From: Gammaproteobacteria bacterium
GTDB taxonomy: Bacteria > Pseudomonadota > Gammaproteobacteria > Francisellales > CACEW01
DNA length: 64,000 nucleotides
Assembly: GCA_030652335.1 (NCBI GenBank)
Contig: JAUSAW010000007.1
Coordinates: forward strand, 82,427 to 146,426
Direction of reading: 5' to 3'
The position numbers were made by a program, and so were the translations under genes. The stretch's first letter is position 1. The number at the start of each line of letters is the position of its first letter. Shown piece by piece: positions 9,543 through 19,330 of this stretch. The notes under the pieces are model-generated. The model was not told the origin of the DNA. It did not search any database and was given only the letters and a program-made list of their open reading frames with translations.

Positions 9543-11888
9543 GTGAGTAAAAAAAAGCTTGATGTAGCAGCGCCCACTCATTCCGCATTAAAACAAAGGA
9601 TGCGCGAAGTATTAATGATTGCTGGCGCTGCACTCGGACTAGTTTTATTATTAAGTTTACTTAGCTATCACGCGGCTGATTGGCTCAATTTGAGCGGGCC
9701 AATTGTGGCTAATATGATGGGTAAATTTGGTGCGGTCTGTGCCGAGGGCTTATTTAGTCTATTAGGATTTTCGGCCTATTTAATGCCGGTGTTATTAGTT
9801 TATGGGGCCTGGCTGGTTTATATCGAGCATCAATCCGAGGCTTCCCGCTCCCGATTATTAACCTGTTTGCGTTGGTTCGGTGCTTTTTTAGCTTTTGTAG
9901 CGGGTAGCGGATTATCCAGCCTATTGTTTATAAGCTGGCAAAATAATTTGCCTTACGGCCCAGGTGGAGTAATGGGTGCTAATGTTAGCAAGGCGGTGCT
10001 GCCGCTGTTAAATGAAACGGGCAGCGTACTGAGCCTAATCGCCGTATTTTTAGTAGGATTGACTTTGTTTTCAGGGGTGACCTGGTTACGTGGTTTATTG
10101 ACATTACTGCGATTAATTTTACGTGGCTTTTATGCAGTATTTAAAGCGATTTGCTATAAAGTTGAATCCCATCTTCAAGATTGGCGCCTATGTCGTCAGC
10201 AGAAAAAATTAGATCAAGCTGTTATTAAATTTGAACCCGCCATGGACATTAATATGGCTCAGGCTGAATTAGATCCCTTTGACTATGATCCTGAACCTAT
10301 CGCGGCTAAACCAAAACTAGCCATAATTGATAGGGTTAAACCGGTTGCGAAGCCTGAGCCAATCCCTCAGCCTGAAAAAATTAAAAAGCCGACCAAGCCG
10401 CTTTCGCATGGCGTACCAAGCATCGAATTATTAGATGCTCAAGAAGCCCCTAGCAGCAAAGTGTCTAAAGAATCTCTAATGACCATGGCGCAATTGGTCG
10501 AGCAAAAGTTAAGTGATTTTGGCATCTCCGCTAAAGTGGTTGGAGCTTGCCCAGGTCCTGTGGTCACTCGATTTGAACTCGATCTAGCTCCCGGTATTAA
10601 AGTTGCGAGATTAACGACTTTATCCAAAGATTTAGCCCGTTCATTATCCGCCAAAAGCGTGCGTATAGTCGAAGTCATTCCGGGTAAAACCGTGGTGGGT
10701 TTAGAGCTGCCTAATGAAGTGCGTGAAATCGTGCGCCTGCGCAGCGTGTTAGATTCTGAAGCCTTCCGCAAAAACACCTCACCACTCAGTATGGCTTTAG
10801 GCAAAGATATTTCCGGCGAGCCTGAAGTGGTCGACTTACAAAAAATGCCGCATCTTTTAGTGGCCGGTACCACAGGTTCGGGTAAGTCAGTCGGCTTAAA
10901 TGCCATGTTGCTTAGCATGTTATTAAGAGCAACCCCTGAAGAATTGCGTATGATTATGATCGACCCTAAGATGCTAGAGTTATCAATATACGAAGGCGTA
11001 CCACATTTATTAACCCCGGTCGTCACCGATATGAAAGAAGCCGCCAATGCCCTGCGCTGGTGCGTAAAAGAAATGGATAGACGTTATCGCCTAATGGCCG
11101 CCGTTGGAGTTAGAAACCTAGCCGGCTATAACGATACCGTAAAAGCCGCTATTGCCGCTGGTAAGCCATTAAAAGATCCTATTTGGAAAAAGCTTCATCC
11201 CGGTATGGATGAAACCTGTCCTGAATTACAAACCATGCCTTATATCGTAGTGCTGGTGGATGAGTTTGCCGATATGATTATGGTCGTGGGTAAAAAGGTA
11301 GAAGAGCTTATTACTCGTCTGGCTCAAAAAGCCCGGGCCGCTGGAATTCACTTGATTCTAGCCACCCAAAGACCTTCGGTAGATGTCATCACCGGATTAA
11401 TTAAAGCCAATATCCCAACGCGTATCGCTTTCCAGGTTTCATCGAGAATCGATTCCAGAACTATCTTGGATCAACAAGGAGCCGAGCAATTATTAGGCCA
11501 TGGCGATATGTTGTATTTGCCGCCAGGCTCCGGCGTACCGATTCGAGTGCATGGCGCCTATGTGGCCGATCACGAAGTGCATAAAGTCGTTCAAGCCTGG
11601 AAAGAGCTAGGCACCCCTGACTATATCGAAACCATCTTAAAAACTGAAGCCTTAGAAGGCGAAGAAGGCGCAAGCGAAGCGGGTGGTGGAGAAGATGACC
11701 CATTGTACGATGAAGCCGTCAATGTGGTATTAGAATCCAAACGCGCCTCGATTTCAGGCGTGCAAAGACGCTTAAAAATCGGTTATAACCGAGCGGCTCG
11801 TTTATTAGAGCAGATGGAAGCGGCTGGCCTGTTAAGCGAGATTCAAGCCAATGGCATGCGTGAGATTTTGGTCTCGAACAATGATTAG
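9543..11888 (+). CDS. ftsK: DNA translocase FtsK
   Basis: Septum-located DNA pump that clears chromosome termini during division and activates XerCD at dif. 781 aa, a short-linker form. Four membrane segments lie in about residues 20-190, then a short Pro/Lys-rich linker (about 240-300), the RecA-like motor with Walker [14 protein letters not shown] and Walker [12 protein letters not shown], and a C-terminal gamma winged-helix domain ([20 protein letters not shown]) that reads KOPS. The start is GTG with AAAGG upstream. The short linker makes it resemble SpoIIIE-sized FtsK rather than the 1300-aa E. coli protein. It stands alone, with convergent accessory sequence behind it. Confidence 0.95.
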   Translation: MSKKKLDVAAPTHSALKQRMREVLMIAGAALGLVLLLSLLSYHAADWLNLSGPIVANMMGKFGAVCAEGLFSLLGFSAYLMPVLLVYGAWLVYIEHQSEASRSRLLTCLRWFGAFLAFVAGSGLSSLLFISWQNNLPYGPGGVMGANVSKAVLPLLNETGSVLSLIAVFLVGLTLFSGVTWLRGLLTLLRLILRGFYAVFKAICYKVESHLQDWRLCRQQKKLDQAVIKFEPAMDINMAQAELDPFDYDPEPIAAKPKLAIIDRVKPVAKPEPIPQPEKIKKPTKPLSHGVPSIELLDAQEAPSSKVSKESLMTMAQLVEQKLSDFGISAKVVGACPGPVVTRFELDLAPGIKVARLTTLSKDLARSLSAKSVRIVEVIPGKTVVGLELPNEVREIVRLRSVLDSEAFRKNTSPLSMALGKDISGEPEVVDLQKMPHLLVAGTTGSGKSVGLNAMLLSMLLRATPEELRMIMIDPKMLELSIYEGVPHLLTPVVTDMKEAANALRWCVKEMDRRYRLMAAVGVRNLAGYNDTVKAAIAAGKPLKDPIWKKLHPGMDETCPELQTMPYIVVLVDEFADMIMVVGKKVEELITRLAQKARAAGIHLILATQRPSVDVITGLIKANIPTRIAFQVSSRIDSRTILDQQGAEQLLGHGDMLYLPPGSGVPIRVHGAYVADHEVHKVVQAWKELGTPDYIETILKTEALEGEEGASEAGGGEDDPLYDEAVNVVLESKRASISGVQRRLKIGYNRAARLLEQMEAAGLLSEIQANGMREILVSNND

Positions 11889-11916
11889 TAGCGATTAATC
11901 TTAAAACTTATTCGGC

Positions 11917-12756
11917 TCATGCTTTATTAACAGGCTCAGAGTTTGTATTATCTTGACTATTTCCAGCGATGCTATGATTCAATAGAGGCGTACTGGTTGA
12001 TACCCATACTCTTTCTGCTATAGAGCGATTATAGACTTCTGTTATCCGTTCGGCATAGGTAGGTAATACCATAGTGATCTTATCTAAGTCATAAGATGAA
12101 GGGATAATAGCTTTAACTGCTTCATGATCATTAAGCAGTTTTTGTATAATAAGGTCTGCATAATAGGTGGGGCTGTGGTCAATAGCCAAGCTTAAATACA
12201 AAACAGTAGGGAATAAGCGAATAAATTGCGCCTTGCTTAATGCTTTTTCAATAAGTCTGTCAGCATGAGCTGGATATCGTCTTATAGTTTGCTCTAACTC
12301 ATCTAGTGTGGGAAACAGTCGAGCAAAGTGGGTATTGCTCTGTACAATTCTATCTAAAATATAATCTACACACATTGGATATTTGATAAGCGTCGTTTTT
12401 AGTTTTTTATAGTCAGGAATGAAGTGTGCTAGACGATCATCGCTAATAATACTGTCAAGGTTATAGGCTGGATAGGTAAGTATTACCTTGATAAGGTCCA
12501 TCTGTGAAGGGATTTTGGCTATAATATTGCGATGCCTTATATAAGCCTTTTTTGCAGATTCTGTCGGTTTAATTAGCACGCTGCTCTGGCCAATATCTTT
12601 CTCAAATTGTTTTACCCAATAGCTATCAGCTTTTTTGATCGAATCATTCAATGGGGAATTTGCACAGGCGGCTTTAAATGAACCTTCAGCACCTAAATAC
12701 TCAAGGAAATAACATGGCAAAGTAGTCAGTAAGCTTTCCATAGCGTTGGTATACAT
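11917..12756 (-). CDS. F-box-like N-terminus followed by approx. 33-aa repeats; candidate effector
   Basis: 279 aa from ATG 12756, chosen because GGATGGGA sits just upstream; an earlier ATG at 12771 has no ribosome site. The first 55 residues follow F-box spacing: LTTLPCYFLEYLGAEG, a hydrophobic middle, then SYWVKQFEKDIG matching the W-x(2-3)-F end of F-boxes. After that come about five imperfect repeats of 32-36 residues with a pattern of aromatic-x-P, a Leu, then Y/S-P-x-(Y/H)-A-D-x-(I/L), e.g. RLFPTLDELEQTIRRYPAHA. The C-tail is polar (SIAGNSQDNTNSEPVNKA), as is common for type IV effectors. F-box proteins recruit substrates to host SCF ubiquitin ligases. Assignment rests on pattern only. 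A single TTTAAG half-site lies upstream (12796-12801). Confidence 0.5.
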   Translation of the reverse strand: MYTNAMESLLTTLPCYFLEYLGAEGSFKAACANSPLNDSIKKADSYWVKQFEKDIGQSSVLIKPTESAKKAYIRHRNIIAKIPSQMDLIKVILTYPAYNLDSIISDDRLAHFIPDYKKLKTTLIKYPMCVDYILDRIVQSNTHFARLFPTLDELEQTIRRYPAHADRLIEKALSKAQFIRLFPTVLYLSLAIDHSPTYYADLIIQKLLNDHEAVKAIIPSSYDLDKITMVLPTYAERITEVYNRSIAERVWVSTSTPLLNHSIAGNSQDNTNSEPVNKA

Positions 12757-12964
12757 AATAATCCCATCCATTAATGATTATTCAAATTACTTTACCTTAA
12801 ATAATAATGGAATAAAAGCGCGCAGGGCTATAAGCTTGGAAACGAATTGCAGCTAAGAGTCTTTGCTCTATACTGCTATTCAAGCTACTGAAGATAATGA
12901 CAATATATCTTAGATACAACATCGAAATATTAAAGTGCAATAGGATGATCAGTATCGGTATGGG

Positions 12965-13813
12965 TTATAAAAGTGGTGCTGGAGATTCCCCCACAGAAGA
13001 ATTTGGCGTATGTTTATTTAATTCTTCAAGAACTGCTTCCTGAGTCCAACATAAAGAATTACATACGAAAAGCATCAGCGGTTTAAAATCGCCTTTATCT
13101 GCTGCATATAAACATTTTGAATATTTTTCTCGATCTTCTATTTTTATAACAGCCGGAAAGTATTTTTCTTTCATTAAAATAATATTCATTAAAATTCTTG
13201 CAGTCCTACCATTACCATCTTCAAAGGGATGGATTCTAACAAGGTTATAATGTGCTAATGCAGCTTTCGCTATGGGATGAATATCACTTATCGAATTATT
13301 AGTTATCCATTGACATAAATCATACATTTGATGAGGAACGTCAAAAGGTTCCACATACATATGAATACTGCCATCAGGCTGAACAACATGATTAGGGTTC
13401 TTTTTGTATTCACCAGGTGATATATGTCTTAAAGTTTTTCTGCCTAATGTATCGATCCCTTCAATTTCATCAGTCTTGCTTAACAAGATTCTATTAATCT
13501 GTTTTATAAAAGTTTCATTAATTGGGCGCTCAGCTTCAAGAATACTGTATAAAAATTTAATACTATCAGCATGATTCTTAGCTTCTAAAAAATCTCTTAA
13601 CGGCTTGCCTGATACAGTTAGTCCTTCCTGCAAGAAAAAAGTTGTATCGCCAAGTGAAAGCGTATTTCCTTCAATAGCATTGGAATGGTATGTCCAAAGA
13701 TTTCTCATTTTTACTAGAAGAGCGAGCCTTAAGCTATCATCAGACTTACGATATTTAGTTTCAATATCACGCTTTAACTGATCAGCTTTTTCAAAAGCTG
13801 CAGTAATCTCCAA
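12965..13813 (-). CDS. Fic-domain protein (AMP-transferase type), probably 5' frameshifted
   Basis: Fic enzymes transfer AMP or related groups to target proteins. The 282-aa frame has the full catalytic motif HPFEDGNGRTAR (about residues 195-206) and the class II inhibitory helix SNAIEGNTLS (S/T-x3-E-G/N, about 44-53), so it should be auto-inhibited. The flap region lies near GEYKKNPNHVVQPDG. The only start in this frame is a TTG at 13813 with no good ribosome site. The adjacent upstream segment, in another frame, has an ATG at 13887 with GGAG and encodes a Fic-like N-terminus that would join this frame if the G5 run at 13820-13824 (plus strand) had one more base. The core is intact; expression may depend on that run. 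Confidence 0.85.
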   Translation of the reverse strand: MEITAAFEKADQLKRDIETKYRKSDDSLRLALLVKMRNLWTYHSNAIEGNTLSLGDTTFFLQEGLTVSGKPLRDFLEAKNHADSIKFLYSILEAERPINETFIKQINRILLSKTDEIEGIDTLGRKTLRHISPGEYKKNPNHVVQPDGSIHMYVEPFDVPHQMYDLCQWITNNSISDIHPIAKAALAHYNLVRIHPFEDGNGRTARILMNIILMKEKYFPAVIKIEDREKYSKCLYAADKGDFKPLMLFVCNSLCWTQEAVLEELNKHTPNSSVGESPAPLL

Positions 13814-13887
13814 TTCTTTGGGGGTATATATAAACTTCGCTTACCTAATTCTACTATTGTTTTTGTTAATATTCTGCCAGTTAACAT
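13814..13887 (-). pseudogene. Out-of-frame N-terminal segment of the fic gene
   Basis: Reading from ATG 13887 (GGAG ribosome site 10 nt upstream) gives MLTGRILTKTIVELGKRSL then YIPP. After the C5 run (minus strand) the frame leaves the Fic sequence. With one extra C the text would continue into KELEITAAFEKAD of the main Fic frame, which is how Fic proteins of this type normally begin. This is either a real -1 frameshift, a slippable tract, or a sequencing error. Confidence 0.6.
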
Positions 13888-14143
13888 GATAAAAAATCTC
13901 CAATAATTATAACGAATTCTATCTATTAAAATTAAAGCGTCAATAAATTATGCAAATTGTAAAAGAGATTAAGAAGCTAATACAATTTCTGTCCTAATTT
14001 TATTTTTCCAGACATTTTCATTTATTTCGTGGGATAGTTTTGTGTTAATTTGATTTAGTCTGACTGTATTTGTTCCATCTAAGTATGTTGTTAGTAGGTG
14101 GCTTGCGATATCATCAAATAATGTTAGAAAAAAGGGGTATGCC

Positions 14144-14620
14144 ATGTCTAATGAGTTTATGCTAAATCCACAAGTTGAAACAGATAGTGCCATTATTGCC
14201 AAGCTTGAGATATCCCATCTGCGACTAATGGATAATGCCCATTATACTTGGGTATTATTAGTCCCAGAAGTTCCTGGTGCAATGGAATTAATTGATTTGA
14301 ATGCTACAGAACAACTGCAATTATTAGCTGAAATTAATCAAGTCAGCCATATTCTCAAACAACATTTCTCTTGTGATAAGCTGAATATTGCTATGCTTGG
14401 CAATAAGGTCTCTCAATTGCATGTGCATATTATCGCGCGTCGCACAAACGATGCCTGCTGGCCAGAGCCAGTTTGGGGTGGGCCTAAAATCGCTTATACT
14501 CCAGAGGCTATTGCTGGTATAATCGCGAAAATTAAGTCTATCATCCTGGACGAGCGTAGCGAAGATCCATCGGGACAAAATTGTGGTCGCCAGTTTTATG
14601 ATGGCGCTCCAAAGGAGTAG
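14144..14620 (+). CDS. HIT-family nucleotide-binding protein
   Basis: 158-aa member of the histidine-triad superfamily (nucleotide hydrolases and transferases). The motif reads QLHVHIIARRTND: two histidines of the triad are seen and the third position is Ala, as in the subfamily whose members carry LHVHVIAR. The N-terminal half (HYTWVLLVPEVPGAMELIDL) is standard for these proteins. Start ATG follows AAGGGG. The last about 25 residues (from LDERSEDPSGQ) are polar and do not look like family sequence, so the 3' end may have been changed by insertion or readthrough. Stands between the fic gene and a FEN-type nuclease. Confidence 0.85.
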   Translation: MSNEFMLNPQVETDSAIIAKLEISHLRLMDNAHYTWVLLVPEVPGAMELIDLNATEQLQLLAEINQVSHILKQHFSCDKLNIAMLGNKVSQLHVHIIARRTNDACWPEPVWGGPKIAYTPEAIAGIIAKIKSIILDERSEDPSGQNCGRQFYDGAPKE

Positions 14621-14667
14621 TAAGCAGGATGCTTAGCAACAATCTAGTTTTTATAGAGAAGCAATAA

Positions 14668-15402
14668 ATGAAGCATACCCTAGTATTTGATTTATCGAAT
14701 TTATCGTATATCAGCATCCATTCACAACAACGGAATAGTGTGGAGTTAAACCCTGCCGAAGTGCTCGTTAGCATGGAGGCATTTTTACGGCAGTTTTATC
14801 GCTACTTTATGCCTGATAGGGTGATATTCGCCTGCGATAGCCATAAGTATTGGCGTAAAGAAATTTTCGCAGAATATAAAGCCCATCGACCTGAGACGGC
14901 TTTAAAACAAATAGTGAAGCAAGCTATTAAAGAATTTAAGCTTAAGCATGCGCATCTTTGCATGGAGATCACTAATTTTGAAGCAGATGATATTATCTAT
15001 GGTATTACCGAACATATAGAGGATAAGCTTACCATCGTCAGCTCCGATGGGGATTTTATCCAGCTTATTTCAGATAGGGTAAGAGTTTATGATCCGATGC
15101 GTCGAGATTATAAGGCGCGGCCCAAGCATCCTGCATTCGATCTGTTTGTTAAATGTATTCGCGGCGATAAAAGTGATAATATCCCCTCGGCTTATCCTCA
15201 TGTTACCAAGAAAAAACTACAGGCCGCTTTTATAAATGAAGCCGTGCTTGCAAAGTTATTAGAGACTAAATTAGGTGATACCACGGTAGGTGAGAACTAT
15301 TACCGCAACCGTCAATTAATCGACTTATCGTATTTACCCGATCATTTAAAATTGCTCTTAAAGGATCATATTGTAGGAGCGCATTGTGAAGCCATTATTT
15401 GA
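14668..15402 (+). CDS. 5'-3' exonuclease / flap endonuclease, phage T4 RNase H-like
   Basis: 244-aa nuclease of the FEN superfamily, which removes RNA primers or 5' flaps. Visible metal-binding motifs are [14 protein letters not shown], the helical-arch lysine/arginine [17 protein letters not shown] and [11 protein letters not shown], and the helix-hairpin-helix region [12 protein letters not shown]. The small size and the GDKSDNIP block recall stand-alone phage (T4 rnh, T5 D15) or Xni-like nucleases rather than the PolA N-terminal domain. The next gene, nadB, begins within its last 17 bp. It may be a gene of phage origin; base use looks like that of its neighbours. Confidence 0.8.
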   Translation: MKHTLVFDLSNLSYISIHSQQRNSVELNPAEVLVSMEAFLRQFYRYFMPDRVIFACDSHKYWRKEIFAEYKAHRPETALKQIVKQAIKEFKLKHAHLCMEITNFEADDIIYGITEHIEDKLTIVSSDGDFIQLISDRVRVYDPMRRDYKARPKHPAFDLFVKCIRGDKSDNIPSAYPHVTKKKLQAAFINEAVLAKLLETKLGDTTVGENYYRNRQLIDLSYLPDHLKLLLKDHIVGAHCEAII

Positions 15403-16927
15403 TGTCCTTATTATCGGTAGTGGAGCGGCGGGCTTAAGCGCGGCCTTGCAATTCGATTCCCATTATAAAGTGGCCGTTATGTGCAAAGGACCGTTGCAAG
15501 AAGGCTCAACTCTCTACGCCCAGGGTGGCATTGCCGCCGTGCTCGATGATAAAGACAGTATCGAAGCCCATATTAACGATACCTTAATCGCGGGCGATGG
15601 CTTATGCGATGAGCAGGCGGTGCGCTTTACCGTCGAAAATGGCAAAAAATCGATTCAATGGCTTATCGATATCGGCGTTAAATTCACTAAAGAGGTCGAT
15701 GCTAAAGGCATTGAAGGTTATCACTTGACCAAGGAAGGCGGGCATTCACATCGCCGAATTATTCATGCCAATGATGAAACAGGAAAATCGGTGTCCAATA
15801 CCTTGGTTAGCCTAACCAAACAAGCTTCTAATATCACCTTATTCGAAGACCATATCGCTATCGATTTAATCATTAAAAATAATCGCTGCGTTGGCTGCTA
15901 TGTATTTAATCAGAAAACTCGCAAAGTCGAGGTATTTAGCGCCCAGGCCGTTTTATTAGCCACGGGTGGATCGAGTCGAGTCTATTTGTATAGTACGAAC
16001 CCTGCCGTATCGAGCGGTGATGGTATCGCTATGGCGCATCGAGCCGGTGGCAAAATAGCGAATATGGAATTTAACCAGTTTCATCCCACTGCATTGTATC
16101 ACCCTGAAGCTCGTTCTTTTTTAATTTCGGAGGCCATGCGAGGCGAGGGGGCTATTTTAGTCCTGCCTGATGGCACACGTTTTATGCCTAAATTTGATGA
16201 GAGGGCAGAATTAGCGCCTCGCGATATCGTGGCTCGTGCCATCGACCATGAGATGAAGCGATTGGGTATAGATTGTGTCTATTTAGATATTTCGCACAAG
16301 CCTGCTGATTTTATTATGTCGCATTTCCCTAATATTTATGCCAAATGTTTACAGTATGGTTTCGATATTACCAAAGGCCCAATCCCAGTGGTTCCTGCCG
16401 CGCATTATACCTGTGGTGGCGTGGTCGTTGATCACCGTGCTAGGACGACGATTCCTGGATTGTATGCGGCGGGAGAAGTGAGTTGCACAGGTTTGCACGG
16501 TGCCAATAGAATGGCTAGCAATTCTTTGCTGGAATGTCTGGTGTATGCCTCTGCGGCTAGCCGAGATATTATGCAAAAATTCGACCCTAATTATACGGTG
16601 CCTGCGATCGAACCTTGGGATGAAAGTTGGGTGTCAGATTCAGAAGAAGAAATTTTAGTGACCGCCAATTGGGATGAAATTCGTCGATTGATGTGGAACT
16701 ATGTCGGCATCGTGCGCAGCAATAAACGCCTCAAGCGAGCGTCGGAAAGGTTGACTCTGCTTAAACGAGAGATTCAAGAATATTACGGGAACTTTCGGAT
16801 TACGGGTGATTTATTAGAGCTAAGAAACTTAATCGTGGTGGCTGAGCTAATCGTAGATGCTGCCACGGCCCGAAAAGAAAGCCGTGGACTGCATTATAAT
16901 GTCGATTATCCTTATGAGAAGTTGTAA
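15386..16927 (+). CDS. nadB: L-aspartate oxidase (quinolinate synthase complex subunit B)
   Basis: Flavoenzyme that oxidises L-aspartate to iminoaspartate, the first step of de novo NAD synthesis. 513 aa. N-terminal FAD fold [15 protein letters not shown]; substrate-loop residues in [10 protein letters not shown] and EGGHSHRRI; the family block [14 protein letters not shown] and the second FAD motif [18 protein letters not shown]. The start is GTG, preceded by GGAG, inside the end of the preceding nuclease gene, so the two may be translationally coupled. nadA and nadC are not adjacent, unlike many genomes. The 3' end overlaps the convergent PagL-like gene by 16 bp. Confidence 0.95.
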   Translation: MKPLFDVLIIGSGAAGLSAALQFDSHYKVAVMCKGPLQEGSTLYAQGGIAAVLDDKDSIEAHINDTLIAGDGLCDEQAVRFTVENGKKSIQWLIDIGVKFTKEVDAKGIEGYHLTKEGGHSHRRIIHANDETGKSVSNTLVSLTKQASNITLFEDHIAIDLIIKNNRCVGCYVFNQKTRKVEVFSAQAVLLATGGSSRVYLYSTNPAVSSGDGIAMAHRAGGKIANMEFNQFHPTALYHPEARSFLISEAMRGEGAILVLPDGTRFMPKFDERAELAPRDIVARAIDHEMKRLGIDCVYLDISHKPADFIMSHFPNIYAKCLQYGFDITKGPIPVVPAAHYTCGGVVVDHRARTTIPGLYAAGEVSCTGLHGANRMASNSLLECLVYASAASRDIMQKFDPNYTVPAIEPWDESWVSDSEEEILVTANWDEIRRLMWNYVGIVRSNKRLKRASERLTLLKREIQEYYGNFRITGDLLELRNLIVVAELIVDAATARKESRGLHYNVDYPYEKL

Positions 16928-17484
16928 CCCACTGTCAACATTAAAGGTATGGTTACGCCATCGTTATCTTTATGAGTAGATGCATTGGAATAATGTAAGA
17001 AGTTAAGCGATGCAAATACTTGTTTGCTTTGACCAAAGGTCGCGCCAATGCCGGCCATATCCTGGAATAATAACCTTGTACCTAAATTGCGGTCACCAAA
17101 AGAATTATGGGATAAGGCCGCAAGACCAACACTAGCCTCAGCGTAAGGTGCTACGTTTGAAGTTGGAGCCATAAAGTACCAACGTGCTACAGGTGCTACG
17201 CCGACTACACCGATAGTGTTGTACTCGCTACCTGTGGCGTTATTGGTATGCCAATGTGCATAGTTAGCTTGAACGTAAGCAACTACGCTGTTGTTATACC
17301 AGGTCCAATTGCTTGGCATAGCGTCGTAATCAATTTTATAGCCAGATGTATCTTTAGGTTGGCTATTGGCTATAAAATGTCCGCCATAAGAAAAAGCCAA
17401 GCCCTGGGTAACATTTTGCATAGCATAAGCCGATGAACATAACATAGCTGCACTAATGACTAGTGCTATTTTTTTAAAACTCAT
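16912..17484 (-). CDS. PagL-like acyloxyacyl hydrolase (lipid A 3-O-deacylase family), outer membrane
   Basis: 190 aa from ATG 17484, chosen for GGGAGA upstream and for giving a clean signal peptide [21 protein letters not shown]. The mature part is an 8-strand beta-barrel pattern. Near the C-terminus [16 protein letters not shown] matches the PagL active-site region, where His and Ser (H-x-S) form the catalytic pair; the partner Glu of PagL is not obvious and may be replaced. The protein ends in VGYNFS, a barrel-closing aromatic strand. PagL removes the 3-O acyl chain of lipid A and lowers host recognition. In Salmonella pagL belongs to the PhoP regulon; no PmrA-type site is visible upstream here. 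Confidence 0.7.
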   Translation of the reverse strand: MSFKKIALVISAAMLCSSAYAMQNVTQGLAFSYGGHFIANSQPKDTSGYKIDYDAMPSNWTWYNNSVVAYVQANYAHWHTNNATGSEYNTIGVVGVAPVARWYFMAPTSNVAPYAEASVGLAALSHNSFGDRNLGTRLLFQDMAGIGATFGQSKQVFASLNFLHYSNASTHKDNDGVTIPLMLTVGYNFS

Positions 17485-17629
17485 AACATTCTCCCTTATT
17501 AATATTAATAGCGCTGCAAGTCTAGAGCAGAGCTGATTTTCTCGCAAGTATAATTAATCCTTATAGCGAAGGCTTTTTATATTAGCTAAAAAAAGGTAGA
17601 ATCCTAGAGTTTTGTAGAAGGGAAAGCGA

Positions 17630-19204
17630 ATGAAGCTTAAAAGAAGTATCGGGCCAATTGGCTTAATGTTTACGGCCATCAGTGGTATTTTAGGATCGGC
17701 TTGGTTATTTAGCCCGTTTTATGCCGCTCAAATTGCAGGGCCTGCCGCACTATTAAGTTGGATTATCGGTGGCTTAGCCATGATGATGATTGCGCTAACC
17801 TTTGCTGAATTAATTTGTCTCTTTCCTATTTCGGGCGGTAATGCTCGGTTTATTTATTTCTCGCATGGAGTGCTAAGTAGCTTTTTATTTAGTTGGATTA
17901 TGTGGTTGGGCTACGCCGCTGTGGCGCCGGCTGAAACTATGGGCGTGCTGCAATATTTAGCTAGCGAATTCCCCTCCCTGGTCGTTCAAAAAAATCATAT
18001 TACCGTATTAAGCACACCCGGTTACTGGGTGGCCGCTTTAGTGTTATTAGGTATGTGTATTATCAACTTCCTAAGTATTAAATGGCTATCACGTTATAAT
18101 TCCATCATAGTCTGGGTTAAAATGACCGTGCCGGTTATCGTGGCTATTAGCTTATTGATGTTAAGCTTTAATATTCATAATTTCACGCATTTTGGTGGCT
18201 TTGCTCCCTATGGCTTTAAAGGTGTGGCTTCGGCTTTATCAGTGGGTGGGGTGATTTTTGCCTTTGCAGGGTATGCGCCAGCCATAGTGTTAGCGGGTGA
18301 AGCCAAAAACCCCCAAAAAGTCATTCCCTTAGTATTGGCAGGGGCTTTAATAATCTGTTTCTTATTATATTTCCTATTGGAAGTCTGCTTTATCGGCGCA
18401 CAAGCTCCGGGCTCCTTAACCCAAGGCTGGCATAGCCTACATTTTGCTGGGGACTCTAGTCCATTTGTTGGAATGGCTGATCAACTTGGCATGCATTGGT
18501 TGCGCTACCTTATATTAGTGACGGCGGTTATTACTCCGCTTGGTACGGCTATTATCTTTATTGCCACGAGTTCAAGAGTGGCTTATGCCATGAGTCAAAA
18601 TGGTTATTTCCCACATGCTCTACTCTATCTCAATAAAAAAGGCGTGCCGATTATCGCGGTCTTATTAAACTTTGTAGTAGGAATGTTATTATTTTTCCCC
18701 TCGCCTGGCTGGCAGGGTATGGTCGGATTTTTGGTTTCGGCCTTTGTATTATGTTACGCCTTAGGCCCGATTAGCGTATTAGCCTTGCGTTCACAAATCC
18801 CCGATCAACATCGACCTTTTCGCCTGCCTTGGCCTAAGCTATGGAGTTTTGTGGCATTAAGTATTGCCAATTTAATCGTCTACTGGACTGGTTGGGCTAT
18901 TTATTCCGAAATGTGCATCGCTATTTTGCTCGGCGTTATCGTGTTGATTATTATGCGATACACGCGCTCCACTAAAATTACATTGGATTTCAAAAATGCC
19001 ATTTGGGCCATAGTCTATTTAGCGGGTATGGCAGTATTTTCCTATCTGGGCAATTATGGCGGCGGCAAAGGTGTACTTCCTATAAATTGGGATGTGCTGA
19101 TGATAGCCGTATTTTCATTAGGGATATTATATTGGTCCTGGTTAAGCCGCTTGCCAGTCGATAGGGCCCAGGTTTATATAGCATCGATTGTAGAAGAAGG
19201 CTAG
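17630..19204 (+). CDS. APC-superfamily amino acid permease
   Basis: 524-aa inner-membrane transporter with about 12 hydrophobic segments. The TM1 signature is IGLMFTAISGILGSAWLFSP, with the unwound G-S-G-like region expected for APC carriers, and TM6 shows GVIFAFAGYAPAIVLAGEAKNP, a strong family block. The start follows AGGGAAA. Substrate cannot be fixed: amino acid antiporters and polyamine carriers share this look. Intracellular gammaproteobacteria usually hold many such permeases for host amino acids. Stands alone between the divergent PagL-like gene and the J-domain gene. Confidence 0.88.
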   Translation: MKLKRSIGPIGLMFTAISGILGSAWLFSPFYAAQIAGPAALLSWIIGGLAMMMIALTFAELICLFPISGGNARFIYFSHGVLSSFLFSWIMWLGYAAVAPAETMGVLQYLASEFPSLVVQKNHITVLSTPGYWVAALVLLGMCIINFLSIKWLSRYNSIIVWVKMTVPVIVAISLLMLSFNIHNFTHFGGFAPYGFKGVASALSVGGVIFAFAGYAPAIVLAGEAKNPQKVIPLVLAGALIICFLLYFLLEVCFIGAQAPGSLTQGWHSLHFAGDSSPFVGMADQLGMHWLRYLILVTAVITPLGTAIIFIATSSRVAYAMSQNGYFPHALLYLNKKGVPIIAVLLNFVVGMLLFFPSPGWQGMVGFLVSAFVLCYALGPISVLALRSQIPDQHRPFRLPWPKLWSFVALSIANLIVYWTGWAIYSEMCIAILLGVIVLIIMRYTRSTKITLDFKNAIWAIVYLAGMAVFSYLGNYGGGKGVLPINWDVLMIAVFSLGILYWSWLSRLPVDRAQVYIASIVEEG

Positions 19205-19330
19205 CCGTACTCAAAAGTAGACTAGACTCCGAAAATGGCGTACAAATATGGAATCCATTCCGAGAATGGTCTAACTTATGGCAAAAAGCTTTTAAAGCAG
19301 TTAGTTTACACTCAAATTGGATATAAAATC

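Noticed and set aside
10439..11047. 202-aa minus-strand ORF inside ftsK
   Set aside because: Lies opposite the conserved FtsK motor domain; Ser/Thr-rich composition of an antisense shadow.
12796..12812. PmrA-like box upstream of the F-box-like gene
   Set aside because: Only one hexamer (TTTAAG) fits; the partner 11 bp away reads TTCCAT and no good -10 is placed.
13969..14145. Minus-strand ORF of 58-77 aa overlapping the HIT gene start
   Set aside because: No ribosome site, and its ATG is the complement of the HIT start palindrome CATG; the HIT gene has a strong AAGGGG.
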